Shown: positions 12,190 through 25,200, counted from the first letter of the stretch. The stretch is DNA of 64,000 nt from Hyparrhenia diplandra (GCA_015847255.1 JADLZK010007359.1:62001-126000), one strand, 5' to 3'. The notes: generated by a model not told the origin, from the sequence alone. Translations and numbers: made by a program.

Positions 12190-12533
12190 CTACACGGTTA
12201 ATTGGCGAGTCTAGTGATCTGCAATTCAACCAATTCATTTTTGAGTCACCGATCAATGCACAATGCTACACTCGATCTACTTGTTAGCTTTGTCAAATGC
12301 CTCTCAATCTAGTTGAGAAACAGGAGGTGGAGTTGGACGTGGTGGCACCTGGATCAGGCGGAGAGGTATCGTCGGTGCTGAGGTGGGGTGGTCAGAGCGC
12401 AGCAGCGAGGCCATCTCGATCACCGGCCCTCCCCCGCCGGACGGCGTCGGCGCCCCGGCCGGTGCGCGGCCGTGCCGCAGCGCAGCGCGTCGCGGTACTT
12501 GCGGTAGAGCGGCGTCCGGTTCCGCGTGGCCAT

Positions 12534-13259
12534 GCCGCGGGCGCGAGGGGCCGAGCGCTTGAGATCTCGACGGCGGCGAAGGCATTCATTGAGGTGGGCC
12601 TCGGATTGCGCGACGCCGTGGGGGAAGGCGACGACACGGTGGGAGACGAGGAGTAGAAGGGCCAGTCGGCCATCGGCTGGCCGACAGGGCCCATCGGCTC
12701 TCCGCGGACCGACATAGGGGCCCAATTGGCAGCTGGGTGTCGATTCTCCAGCTGCCGACCCTGTTGATTCTCCAGCTGGGAGATTTGCAATTAACCATTA
12801 AAAAATAGGTTAATGGTTATATAATCTTTCAAGCTTGCAGGCTTGCAGCAATCCCTCAAAAGTGAAAACCAGGAACAGCACTAGTCACCAGTCTGACACG
12901 ATCATCTTATGCAACTACTAATCTGAAGACCACCTAGCTAATGCAGTTCACTCACTCATCCGAAGATCATCTTACACAGTTAATTCATCTTATTTTGGTG
13001 TGTGTGTATGAGATGGGCTGGACTAGTTGTCCAATGGGGGGTATCAAGGTCTGAAATACGCGTGGTCGCAAAAAAAAAAAGGGTATCAAGGTCCATTGTT
13101 TTTTTTTCATTTCACTCATGTGAATATCATCTTATACAGTTTATTCATCTGACGATCAATCCTAAAACATGACAAGAAAAATTCTCAAACCAAGTTCGTT
13201 CCTACTTAACAGCACAGAAAAACATAGCCGTGGCGGCGCGGCGCTGTTAGCAATGGATG
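12534..13259. other. Intergenic between divergent remnants and NicO-like gene
   Basis: The first 250 bases upstream of the pseudogene start (12534-12790) are GC-rich and look like an old promoter and 5' UTR. The rest is AT-rich. Apart from a 29-bp retroposon insert (13039-13093), nothing else is recognised. The part just before 13260 should hold the 3' UTR of the NicO-like gene. Confidence 0.5.
13039..13093 (+). mobile_element. Micro-retroposon (29 bp) with 13-bp target duplication
   Basis: The 13-mer gggtatcaaggtc is found at 13039-13051 and 13081-13093. The 29 bases between them are tgaaatacgcgtggtcgc followed by eleven A. This is the footprint of target-primed reverse transcription that stopped almost at once. 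Confidence 0.72.
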
Positions 13260-14653
13260 TCAGTACAAGGTGATCCCAAAGGATTGGCTGATGAGGATGG
13301 CAAGCCCCATGGATATGGCGAGCAGCGACGCGGCCCACGTGAGCTTCTCGGTGATCCTGGGAACCCTGTCCTTGAGCGCCTCCGTACACGAGCCGATGAA
13401 CACAGTGTAGCTGCCCATGGAGACGACGGTCCCGACGAGGAACATGCCAAGGAACGCGGCGCCGGCGAGGCGTGACGGGAGGGCGAGTGCCGGCAGGATC
13501 ATCATGAGCGCGTCCGGCTGCAGGCCGTGCACGATCCCGGTGGCGAACGTGGCGAAGTTGATCTTCGTCTTGCCACCGCCCCCACCCGCCGCCGATGGCA
13601 GCGTCGTCGTCGTCGTCGTCATCTCCGTGGGATGGTGGTGGTGACCGTGACCATGTCCGCCGTTGTCTAGCGCGACGCACGGCGTGGGCGCCTCGCTGGC
13701 CTCGCGAATGCCGAGCGCGCCGATGACGAGGAGCGTGAGCGCCACGACGCGGGTGCTCCAGGTCCGGATGACCTCGATGTGGAGACGGTCTCTGAGGCCG
13801 AGGAAGAGCAGGCCGAACAGCACCTGGCCGGCGTCGTGGCCGCAGCCCCACAGCGCGCCCACCGCCGCGCTCTCCACCCTAGACCGTCCGATGGACAGTG
13901 GCGCCAGCGCGGCCAGGTGGTCCGGACCCGACAGCGTGTGCAGACATCCCGCCAGGAACCCCGTCCACGCGCTGCCCAGCAGCTCTGACTTGAACAACGT
14001 CGTCGTCGTGCTCGCCGCCGCCTTGGCGGTTGGATGGAAATGCGCCAACGCCGCCGGCGCCCATGATGGCTGGACGACCAGCGTCAGGATCGTCGCCGAG
14101 AGCAGAGTGACAGCTGCAGCAGAAGTCACCTGTTAGAACACACAGCAAGGCAAACGTGTGAGCATCACGAATCGTCCATCCATGCATCCACGCGATGAAA
14201 CGAAGCGGCACTGACCTTCTGGAAGAAGCTGCTGCGGCTGGTGGTGGACGCGCCACCATCTTCCTCGCCATCCACCGTTGCCGCCTCTGACGACGGAGCA
14301 GCACCGGCTGGGACTGCCGCCGTGGGGCGGTGGCGGTGTCTGGCGACGAGGAGCGACGCGAGGGGCAGCGGCCTGAGCCGTCCTCCTCCGCCGCGGAATA
14401 TGGAGACGGAGTGCGCGAGGATGGAGAGCGGCCTGTGCGCGCGGGGCCTGGCCGCGGCGGGCGGCGGTGGCGATGGGCGCGCGGCGGAGGAGCGGCGGGG
14501 AAGAGATAAGCCTCTCCATGGTGCGTGCGCTCGCGGCTTTGGCTCGACGAGGATTTGATTTGTTCGGGCTGGGCTCGTGCTATGGCCGTTCACGTGCTGC
14601 CTGGAGATTGGTGCTACCCGCGACGGTGTGGGCCGGGCTTGGTATCCCATCAT
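13260..14653 (-). CDS. NicO-family (high-affinity nickel/cobalt transport-like) membrane protein, plastid-type
   Basis: Two exons: 14653 (or 14519)-14216 and 14129-13260, with donor AG|GTCAGT and acceptor AACAG|GTG. Exon 2 encodes 289 residues with several hydrophobic segments and the signature HTLSGPDHLAA (H-x4-DH of NiCoT/NicO proteins). It also has GIVHGLQPDAL and a histidine-rich loop (HGHGHHHHP) between membrane segments, likely a metal-binding loop. Homologues in plants are chloroplast membrane proteins of uncertain substrate. Exon 1 is Arg/Ser/Pro-rich, as expected of a transit peptide. Start choice is unresolved. The ATG at 14519 (MERLISSPPLLRRAP) looks natural but is one base out of frame with the SRSSFFQK|VTSAAA junction. 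The ATG at 14653 is in frame but gives an unusual N terminus. Confidence 0.8.
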
Positions 14654-16139
14654 TTAAAGGCCAGTAAAGAATAGGGCCGGCCGGTAAAAGCCCACCGAGT
14701 TGGTGGTGTGGGAACATTGGTCTGCGGCACTGCTTTTTTTTTTTCCTCCCCAACCCGTCTCGATTTTTTTTTTTTTAAACAAAGAGACGAAAGATGTCAT
14801 CGCGACGTTGGCGCAGCTTATGCCTCTTGATGAAGGCAAAAGAGCAAGTACAATTAGTTAATTATTTAATGCAAGCACAGATAACAGATACGTGTACAAG
14901 TGTTATATGACGTAGTTTTATGGCTCTTGAAGGGAAAAAAATAGAATAGGACAAAAAGAACGTAGTTTAAATAATTGTTTAATGGATAGATATAATACCC
15001 ACACGTAACATTGATAAGTGTAGTGTAGTACTCCGTATGCATGCACGCCGCGTGCCCCAGGTCAAGATTCGTGTCGACTACTATCTCCTGTGACGTTATT
15101 CCTACAAATTAGTTCAAACACGGCCACGAAAGAAGCAAACACTACTTAAAACTACTCATACGCCGATGACGCACTAATTAGAAATGGCTATAGTTGGTCA
15201 TGTGTCACCAACCAGCATGACCATTAGCTTCACTCTCACACCTAGGGAAGCCCATGCATAAATGACTACTTTTGCACGCTTCTTAGCTCTTTCAACCGTG
15301 CCTACCTCTACCAACATTAATTAATTTAATTAACCAACACGTCCTGTCGACCAGAACACGAACGTAGAAGCATCAATCCACCGGTATAAACACGAACGGA
15401 GTATAATAACTGGTTAACAACGATGAGGAGACGCCATTAGTGTGCTGCATTTGACCACGTACTACTTATTAGCCACACCCTAAAAATATTTTACTCTGTA
15501 TATATTTAGATCTTTTGCAACAAGGATTAAGATTAAGGCAACATAGTTTTATCGGTGCTATATTGACCATTAGTGCAACTAATCCATTTTTGGATCCAAT
15601 ATAGCAAAAGCTATCGCAATGCATGTCAATTTTGAGACAACATAATTACATCGTGGCCATATGCACAAGCACAACTACTTGCAACAACCTTTATAATGGT
15701 GACAACAATACCTATAGCTATCAGAACACAAATCAATATTATCACAACCCAACACTAGTTGTGACAATATATAGGAACCCATACTCGTGACCACATTTTC
15801 CACCATGGCATTAGTGCCTACTACTTGCAACGGACACAATTTTGATGGTCATAAGGCCCATATATCACTACCAATTATGATGTTGGTTGCCATATAACCA
15901 AATATTACAACCAAATATGTGGTGTTGTGAAAACAAGTGGTACTAAAAGGGTCAAATCTTTATCTAAAAAACTAAAAGGTCAAATCCTTGAAGTAAGCAC
16001 CTAGGGACATTGAGAAGCTAGTGTACATGCAAGGAAGAAAATGGTGTTGACCGAAGTTAAGATGACGATCGGACAAAGTTAAGGCAACGTACGGTTCTTG
16101 TGTCAGGTTATTATATGTTTTTGGATGATGTGCTGCTTT
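14654..16139. other. Intergenic, AT-rich, no gene seen
   Basis: Upstream of the NicO-like gene. It contains T runs near 14731 and 14765, and scattered short acaac-type words between 15500 and 15930 that suggest an old DNA transposon without clear ends. No coding frame is supported. Confidence 0.45.
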
Positions 16140-16434
16140 GGGTGTGTTTAGAAGCCAAAATTTTGGCCGAAAATTCCTGTAGAAGCGCGTCACATCGCAT
16201 TAATCGTAAAGATGTTTCGTTTGTTAGTGGTAAATATTATCCTATTATGGCGTAACTCAGGCTCAAAAAAGAATCGCCTCGTAATGCATCTAAATAAATT
16301 GTGCAATTTTTTTATTTACCTAAATTTTATAGTGGCCGGCAAGCGTCTTTGGGTGCATTGAATGTTTCGATGTGATAGGATGTGATGGGAATGCGAGGAA
16401 ATTTTGAAGGAAATTTGGGCTTTTAAACACACCC
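16140..16434. mobile_element. MITE with about 38-bp terminal inverted repeats
   Basis: The left end gggtgtgtttagaagcc (16140) and the reverse complement of the right end, gggtgtgtttaaaagccc (16434), match, and similarity continues for about 38 bp. Length is about 295 bp without coding capacity. The flanks share ctttg/cctttg, but the exact target duplication and so the superfamily (PIF/Harbinger or hAT) are uncertain. Confidence 0.65.
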
Positions 16435-18387
16435 TTTGTTAGTTGGGAATGAACTAGCCTTATACAGTGATGACGAAAGGTAGTAACATATTAGTGCCGT
16501 ATTTTTACCATTATCTGAAGACTCATAATGCAGACTCTATCATGTAGTCTAAAACTATTTATTACGGCGGGTAACGTGGACTTGGAAATTCAAATAAGAC
16601 TTGGAGTCTTGTTTTTTTCTCCATCTCTTCCATAAATATAGTGTCACATCGTCCACAGAAAGAATGCAATAATGATAATAAATAAGAACTTTACTACTAC
16701 GGAAAAGTCCCCGTGATTGTGAGTGCCCTACTTAGCCCGCCCTAATTATTTAATACTATTATTAACAGTAGTAAATTAATCTCTCCCGGAGATCCAGTTC
16801 GAGAGATGAAAGCCCACGTCCGTGCCGCGTGAGAGGTCGCACCCCCACAGCTCCATCGCGGCTGTCCACGTGTCGGCGCGGAATGGAGCGGACGGCGCGC
16901 ACGCCTCGCTGGCGACCACTTGGAGACACGCCCGTGCCTTCCCGCCACTCCCTCCCCTCAAATTCTTGCGACGCGGCCCCTTTGCAACACGTCAATTCAC
17001 CACGTGCCCCTTTAAGCCCTTTATTACATACAGATAGATTTGCACAATAATGCTTTGCTTTGCTTTAGCTGATTGATTGATTATGTAAGACAATGTGGAT
17101 TAGGCTCCCGAGATGGAACCATCATCTGCCTCGTCTGTCCGCACATACATATGGGTTAAAGCAAAAGGGATGAAAAAGGGAAGCACTTAAACGACTTGCC
17201 AATTGCCATTTGGCTCCCAGTTGTAGGCTCTAGGAAAGGTGATGGTTGTGTATATTACATTATTGTTTCTTTTGGTTACATTAAGGTTGGAGAGGGGCGA
17301 TCTTTGTCTCTTCTTAATTTCATGCCCCGTACTTAGTGGAATCAATGAACTAGATCATATAGGCTCTTCCTTAGTTCCTTAATTAGAGCAGCTCGAGAGT
17401 GTATGCATCGGTTTTGCATGACGAGATCTAATGCATGTCAGAATGCTTTGAGACCTGTAAGAGTACAATTTATGCGGAGAAAGCTAGTTGAAAATCTACT
17501 CTCAACACGTCACTTACTCATCGTGAAGCTCTAAAGTGTCGATTCGCTACACGGTTTTTGTTTACTCACTTTATTTCGACTTACTAAGCAGAATGGATTT
17601 GAGCTGTGACACACAGAGTTAAAGTTTGATTACAACGATGTGCAAAGTTTTAACCAAAGACCATACCACTTAACGATGTCACTTTGGGTAAGCTAGTGGG
17701 TTATCCGTACCCATATTTGTTAATTATCCATTTGTAATTAAGCAAAAGCAAAGAATTAGCTAGCAAAGAAAAGGAAAAGCAAAGAACTAGCTAGAAACGA
17801 AAAGCAAAAAAGCAAGTCATTTGGAGGGTGTAACGAGGTATACCCTCCTCATATTCATACTTTCTTGGATGATTACCCTCCCTAACAACATGGGCATGAG
17901 TTTAGGCATGTACATTGAATATCTAGTGGCATCACTAATACCACTTGCCTGTGGAGTTATCTTGTCGGCACGAAGTCTGTCTCCTAGTGCGAGATAGGCC
18001 GCATGAAAACTCAAACCAATCATGACCTATTTATGCTCACGATTCGATTTCTTTGCCACTCGAACTACTCTAAGCAGTACTTCAGTTGTGGCTTCACTAA
18101 CTCATGAGATGACTTTGTGAGAAAGATTGTTTTTTTCTCTCATACGAGAAGAATAAAGGCAACTAAAACAAATATGATTTCTCCGACTTATTAGGTGATG
18201 AAGATGTTTGTAAAGAAATCCTATCAAATAGAGCTTTAGTGTTTTCTTTTATTATTACAAAAAACACAAGTTTAGTGTTTTTTCACCATCATTATTAAGA
18301 AAAGGTAAATCTCAAGGTTTACACTTCTGTAGTAGTATGTGCTTATTGTGAGCAATCCAACTCCTAGACCCTCTCTCTATATACTTC
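16435..18387. other. Intergenic, no gene recognised
   Basis: Mixed composition. A short GC-rich patch at about 16790-16960 gives open frames on both strands but shows no splice pattern, domain or start context. I see no RNA gene. Confidence 0.45.
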
Positions 18388-18617
18388 CTCTGTTTCAAAT
18401 TATAATTCATTTAACTTTTTTTTTAACCTCAAGTTTAACCATTCATCTTATTCAAAAAATTTATACAAAAATAGTTAAATTTAAGCCATTCTTAAAGATC
18501 ATTTATTAATAAAGCAAACCACAACAAAACAAGTAATACTTTGCACAAAATTTTGAATAAAGCGATCGGTCAAAATTAGGGTTGAAAAAGTCAAACGAAC
18601 TACGATTCAAAACGGAT
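18388..18617. mobile_element. Stowaway-like MITE
   Basis: The left end cttcctctgtttcaaattat and the reverse complement of the right end, tccgttttgaatcgtagttc, both match the CTCCCTCCGTTTCAAATTATAA-type ends of grass mariner-related MITEs. Length is about 230 bp, AT-rich, without coding capacity. Confidence 0.65.
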
Positions 18618-19265
18618 TTAATACAAAACAAACTAGACGCTCATAGTGCGGTCGTACAAACAACAATTTTCCAACCCAAAATCGACATAAAAAAATCAGA
18701 CATCCGAATCTGAAGTATTGGACACCGACACGCATGGACTCCACATACGTGGAAGAACTGGTCATACAAGATCAAGAGCAAATTCACCCCCACAACTTTT
18801 TTTTCCCTGACGAATTCACCCCCACAACTTTGAAGTCTCCGTCTGGACCGTCTCTCCGTTCGTGACACTACGTGATGACTTACGAGTACGGCTCAGGAGT
18901 AAAACTGAAATCGATTCAAATACAAGGTCTAAACACCAAAAGAGCAAGAGAACAATCGAATTAATTAATTATTAATGTCTCAGAGACTTAATAAATCACA
19001 ACAATAATTATTAGAGACTCCTACTCCTGGCCTCCTGGGCTCTTGTCTCTGTCCTCCTCTCCCCGCTCCCCCCGCCTCCGCCTCTCGCCGGACTCCGGCC
19101 GCCGCCGGCAATCCGCACGTGCCTAGGGTTTCCTCTCCCTCCCGCCACCTGCGCACTCGACCTCCTTGACGAGAGACCTGTGTGTGGGAGGAATTGCAGC
19201 TTGTGGGACGCCCGGACGACTTGCGCGTCTGGGCAAGTAGTTGAGACGGAGTAGTGGCGCCGAAG

Positions 19266-22200
19266 ATGCTCAGCTCGTCGGCGTCCAAGAGGGACGCCGC
19301 GAGGAGCGGCGGGGACCTCCCTCGTCCGCACGCTTCGGGGATGGCGTGGAGCGGGGAGCTCCCCAAGGGCGGCGGCTCCGCGGGGCCGGCCCCAACCGCG
19401 GTGCGGCACGAGGGGTGGATGGTGCGCCACGGCCGGAGGAAGATCGGGAGGTCCTTCTTCCACACAAGGTACTTCGTCCTCGACAACAAGTTGCTCGCCT
19501 ACTACAAGAAGCAGCCCAGGGACAACATGGTATGTCCTGCTGCATCATTCGTTCGTTGTATGCTGATGCTGAATTACTTACTTATGCTGTCGGGGACTCG
19601 GGATCGTCAGTTCATCTGTTTGGGGAATCTGGATCCTTCTGCTTCTGTTGCAAAATTTGGATGCAGTTCTAGTTACTTCGGTTAGCTTTGAACGAGGGAC
19701 TGAACGAGCCCTTGTTGTTAATTCGTACTTTCGTATTCGTAAACCCGGGATTTCCCTCTCCCGGTTTTTGAATTTTGAGGAGGGTTTGACCAGATGCATG
19801 GAACCCGATTCTGGTCCAATTGTTTTTAGTTGTAGGAATCATTCCAGCTTGCCAATTGTGAACTGTGAAGTTGAGGGGCCCATCGATGTGGGAACTAGGA
19901 ACTGTTGACCATTTCGATATTTAGATGCTTTTAGTCATTAGAGTCTGGCAAGTGCTGAATAATGGCACGATTGTTAAATACTAGTAGCTGAGTTTTGCTC
20001 CTCAGTTAATCGTGTCAGCAACTTGTTTCGTCTGCTTAGACTTTTTTTAGTGTTCCAATCATTCAATCTAATCATTACCTGTAAAGCTGTTGCTTCCATC
20101 AACAAAAGCAAAAGGCATATTTCTGGGATTAAAGAATATGCTTTTTGTTAATCAGTTTAGAAGTTCGCTTTTAACTCGTTTGTTAGCTGTATTCATGTTG
20201 ATTTTTTAACCTTATTGGGAGTACTTTCAAAAAATCAAATCCATTCCAGTTATGGTTCAAATTGAGTTGTATTCATGTTGATTTTTTAACCCAGTGACAC
20301 AGCATGATGTAGTTGTTTTCAACTTTGTGCTGAAAATTTGTGGGTTTGCAGATTCCACTTAAGTCAATTATTATTGATGGAAACTGCAGAGTGGAGGATA
20401 GAGGGCTTAAAACACATCATGGTCAAGTAAGTTATATATCCCTTAGCAAAATATCTCTTGTAAAGCTAAGTTTTGTTTGTCCAGGAGGGCACTTTACTGA
20501 TTTAGACGAAATTATGAGGTAGTTTTCTTATTAGCTTTCTCATTATTACTCCTGTTAACTTTTGCAGATGATTTATTTGCTATGCATTTACAACAAGAAA
20601 GAAAAGGAGAACCAAATCACGGTTTGTTATAATGCTGAACTCTTCTACACTTTTAAAACTGTCTGAATTTATGTTACATTGAATACCTTTTTAAATTTGG
20701 ATTTGTTGATGTCTTTTTACCTGCACTTGTGAAAGTTGTTCTTCGCTCATTATTTTGTAAAAAGAACGCTGCGTGTGTGGTGCAGCGGTAGTTTTACCTC
20801 TGTGCAAGTACATTAGAGTTCGACTCCCCTCTCTCACCAAGAAAGGTCACTTGATGTGCTATTTCCAGTGAAATACGTGGTCTGCTGATGGTTGCAGCGT
20901 GATATGCGGCCACAGGTGTGTCCTCACTGTTAGTGGCATGTCCTGGATAGCTGGGGTTCATGTCATTTTCTCGATCATGTGGGAGAGATTATTCTTAATG
21001 CAATGCCTTAGGGGAGGCTATCCTCTAGGGGTCGTGTTTTTGTCAATTATTGTTCTGTACTATTCCTAAATATGCTGTAAAGGTAAATGCTAAGGCGTGT
21101 ACTCAGCATTTGCCCTTAATCACAAAACTGTCTAGGACCCACGTTTGCTTCAGTTTTGAAAGTTGAGGGTCTTACTAGATATAAAGTTTTAGTTGCCTCT
21201 ATAATTCAGGATGAAAGCAAAGGCTCTTGCCTTTGTAGCTTGCACTTTTTCATCCTTTTGCAGTTTGCCACTTGTCTTATTAGCCAGTTATTTTTTGTGG
21301 CCATGTATATTTTTTTTTCTATCATTGATATGAGTAATATGCCAATACTTCCACTGTTCTTCAACCAGATGGGTGGATACAATATTCAAGATGCCCTAGC
21401 CTGGAAGAGGAAGATCGAGCTTCTGATTGACCAGGTGCAGTAACTCTGGCTTGCAAAAAAAACTTATGTATCTGTGTTTATGACATTTCTTAACGTGCAC
21501 AAAGATTATATGTATGATAATATCTTTTTCAGTATTTTCATGTTTATGGTTATGGCGTATAAGTGAAATAACTATTTGATGATCTACAGGCTTTTAAAAC
21601 AAAAAAAGTAGATGGTTCTGCTATTTGCTAGATAAGTTAATGGAAAAGTCTTCAACAGCCAATTTTCAGGAATTTCCAATGCACTAAATCTATATAGTCA
21701 GGAATCTGGTTGGTCCGTTACCAGACTTTAGATGAACAAAATGTCAAATTGTGAAATATTCTGCAAATGCTGCATTCGTTATGATCAATATTGGTGATCT
21801 TTGTTGTGCAGCAACAGGATACTACAACAGCTAAACACCGTAAAGCTTTTGCTTCGTTGGACTTTGACATAGACCTTGGAGGACCGCTTTCGTTCTCTGA
21901 TCATGATAGCGGGCAAGTGAAGTTGAACCCCATCCCCTACGTTCAATATGGTTGCATATTGGTCCTTTATTTTTGTTAATTGGAGATTCATTCTACTGCA
22001 GACCGGAAGATGAAGATGAAGAAGAGCCCCGGCCCACCTTGCTTCGCAGGACAACTATAGGGAATGGTACGCAGTTCTATATGATTTCTTGCTCTGTTAA
22101 TGTAAACTTTACTTAATAATTATCTATGGCGATGTTGTGGAACCTAAGTTGGCTTTTCTTTTGCTAGGCCCTCCTGATTCTGTGCTTGACTGGACCAAAG

Positions 22201-25200
22201 AGGCTGATATTGGGCTGTCAAATGAGAATGACACAAGTCAGGCTTACTCCAGAAAGAACTGGAGGCTTCTTAGATGCCAGAATGGCAAGTTTACAGTTGC
22301 TTGACACCAATTTTTGGCACTTCCTTTAAGAAGGCATGCACTTTGATTTCGAGTCAAATGGTGTTACACTGGGATTAAGTATCCTTTTTATCATTGGCAG
22401 GATTGCGCATTTTTGAAGAACTTGTGGAGGTTGAATACCTTGTATGTGCCTCCTCTTAACTCTATACTACTGGGCAGTGGATGAAACTCCTGCTATTTTT
22501 GACAGAATGACAATAACTGTTCCTTGATATATTCATGTGCGCTTGTGCAGGCAAGAAGCTGTAGTCGAGCAATGAGGGCTGTCGGAGTGGTGGAAGCATC
22601 ATGCGAGGCCATTTTTGGGCTTGTAATGAGTATGGATGTAACACGATATGAGTAAGTGTTTTTCACTTCATTTCCTTGTCATCCTTGGATGGATTCTGAC
22701 CTATGTATCCGTTATTCTCCTCTGTAGATGGGATTGTAGCTTCCAATATGGGAGTTTAGTTGAAGAGGTTGATGGTCATACTGCAATACTGTACCATCGT
22801 CTACAACTGAACTGGTGTTCAATGTAATTACATTTCCCTGTATCACTTAACAGTTATAGCTTGTTGCTTCTTTCTAACAACTCGTACGATGATTACATTT
22901 CACATTCTCTCGAAATAGTAATGAAAGAATGATGTTTGCAGCTTAAAAACTAGGACTATATAAGCACTGGTTTTGATATATTCAGATTTGAGTTCAGAAT
23001 TTGGAACCAGACATGTATTCTATACCATTTAGATTAGCATTGCCTGCACCTAATAGCAGCAAATCCAACATTGTTAAATTTCCTGGGCGACTGAATGTGC
23101 CAGTATGCAACAATTCATTCACCAGTACTCTATTTACAATATCTGTTATATCTTGTGAACACGCACAATGGCTGTGTATATCCTAGCCTAGGACTCTTGC
23201 ATTAGTCCCGAAAGTATAAATTTATCTGTACCATGCAAAACCAACTTTCTAGAGTAGCTCTCGCCTCTGGAATAATGGCACTCTGAAGGAATACTTTGGT
23301 ACCTCTAGTCTGGGGATGTAAACCTGCTACTGGCAGCACCATGAGGAGTTTGGCTCTTAAGATTATATGGTCTGATTATACTGCTGCCTGCACTATCTCA
23401 GATTTTTGGATCTTCATGCTTCCATCTTATGTAAATGTGCAGGTTTGTTTGGCCCCGGGATCTTTGTTATGTACGATATTGGCGGCGCAACGATGATGGA
23501 AGCTATGGTAATTTTTAAATGATTTCTTTTCTGGTTACTCATAACTCATCCATTGAGAATGCCCTTATTGATCCTTTTGTATAAACTTGCAGTTGTGCTG
23601 TTTCGATCTACCGAACATCAGAACTGTGGCCCTCAACCAGGATTTGTGAGAGCTTCTATCGAAAGTAATTTGCCTTCTGCTTTCAGGAATCTGTCCTTTG
23701 TCACCTTTCTTCTTTTTACTTAACTTCATACTGGTTCAGGTGGAGGTTTCAAGATTTCCCCTCTCAAAAGCCTCAACGGGAGACCACGCACTCAAGTTCA
23801 ACACCTTATGCAAATTGATGTTAGGGGATGGGGCGTGAATTACTTACCATCATTCCAGTACCACTCTTTGTTGCAGATGCTGAACTGTGTTGCTGGTACA
23901 AAGAACACACAACACAACTATTTAACCTGTAATTACATGACGTCTTGATTATCTATATCAAAAATAAAGTGCAAACAAAGCTTGGTCTCAATGTCCCTTT
24001 CCCTGATGGTTTGTGGTCATGAGGATTTGACATTATATTTATTTACAGGATTGCGTGAATATTTTTCACAAACAGATGAAATTCACACAGTTCCAAGGAT
24101 TCCGATGATGCATACCATGGTTAACGCGGTCTCAATGAAAAAGGACCAGAACCTTCAAGAACCTGAATCGAGGACCAAACAAACTGATAACAAACTTTTG
24201 GATATGGTAGATGAAGAGTCGGAAGATGATGATGAATATCAAGTTCCTGAAGCTGATTTGGAGGTGAATACCTATTTTAGAGTCATGCCCTAAAAACATT
24301 CACCCTACTTCTGTACTTTGCCAGAAGTTATGTTGTTCATCACTTCACAGTTTCATTGCAATTTATGTACAGGAAGAACCTACCAAATCCGACAGTGATG
24401 CTAAGAGCTCAGGTTAGTCTTTTTCCTTTCAAATCTCCATTCTTGTAGTTTGATTGATGACTTTATAGGTTTCCCAGTCATGTCTTAACCTGACCCCTTT
24501 GCCATTATATTTGGTGGTCCTTCAGACCGAATAGATTTGTCTTGGTTTTCGGGCATTATTCGTCAGGATACAAATGAGAAAAGTCGTAACTGTTGGGCAG
24601 TACCTGATAGCAAGATCTTTAAAGTTCGTAGCAAGACCTTTCCACATGACAAATCAAAGGTCCAGGCACTCAAGTGACACAATTGTTTTTTTTTGAAGCC
24701 TAGCAGTCAATCAAGTGTTTAGCGTTTTGTCATTTGACTTGCAGGTACCAGCAGGAAAGTACCTTATGGAGCTTGTAGCGATTGACTGGTTTAAGGACAC
24801 CAAGCGTATGGATCATGTTGCTAGGCGGAAAGGATCTGCGGCTCAGGTCATAAAACCTGTCATGGTTGCTTAATGGCACATTCCTATCTCAGCCCACTTT
24901 CTGTAATCGGCAAACTTGGAATAGTAGAATACCATTGTCTTGGAGAAAAACTATTGGTTCAACCAAAACTTTCCTTTCAAATAAGATACTACTGTTGCAT
25001 ATGGATTTAGATTGGTGTTTCTGCTAACTAATACGGTGCTTCTGCTACATGATGATTTTAACTGAACCTTTACTAATGTAGGTTGCTGCTGATAAGGGAA
25101 TGTTCACTTTCCTGGTAAACATACAAGTAAGCTCGTGTTCTAACAATCCTTCAATGTTCATTTCTTTTTTTGTCCTGTTTGGATCTTTTCTCACAGAAAG

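Larger units (their letters stand above)
8712..12533 (-). pseudogene. SYP4: SYP4-family (TGN syntaxin, Qa-SNARE) pseudogene
   Basis: Homologous exons, read on the minus strand: 12533-~12349 (start MATRNRTPLYRKYRDAL), 11890-11698 (VVELAKAHAKAL), 11590-11501 (RSLATDLQNLSMEFRKKQSS), 11410-11333 (GQDGVYLKMN), 9785-9708 (MSKLKKNQAF), 9586-9521 (VESVNELAQIMKDL), 9437-9360 (GTIIDRIDCNIQNV) and 8818-8712 (MVMCATVLVIL tail anchor). SYP4 proteins are Qa-SNAREs for trans-Golgi membrane fusion. Damage: a frame change near 12475; no exon for the segment before VVELAKAHA; TAA and TAG codons in frame near the end of the 11698-11890 exon; a donor reading cag|tt instead of cag|gt at 9520; and a run of seven G in the last exon (about 8791-8797 on the plus strand as C) that shifts the frame before the tail anchor. 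Introns are kept, so this is a decayed gene copy and not a processed copy. Confidence 0.88.

Noticed and set aside
13663..14136. Plus-strand open frames across the NicO-like exon
   Set aside because: Antisense shadows; the membrane segments, H-x4-DH motif and splice sites are all on the minus strand.
15480..15960. Possible CACTA transposon subterminal repeats
   Set aside because: Short acaac-type words recur, but no terminal CACTA ends, inverted repeats or target duplication could be found.
20771..20840. Possible tRNA gene (box A and box B present)
   Set aside because: No acceptor-stem pairing could be seen and the sequence continues into a SINE body with a T-rich end, so it is a SINE head.
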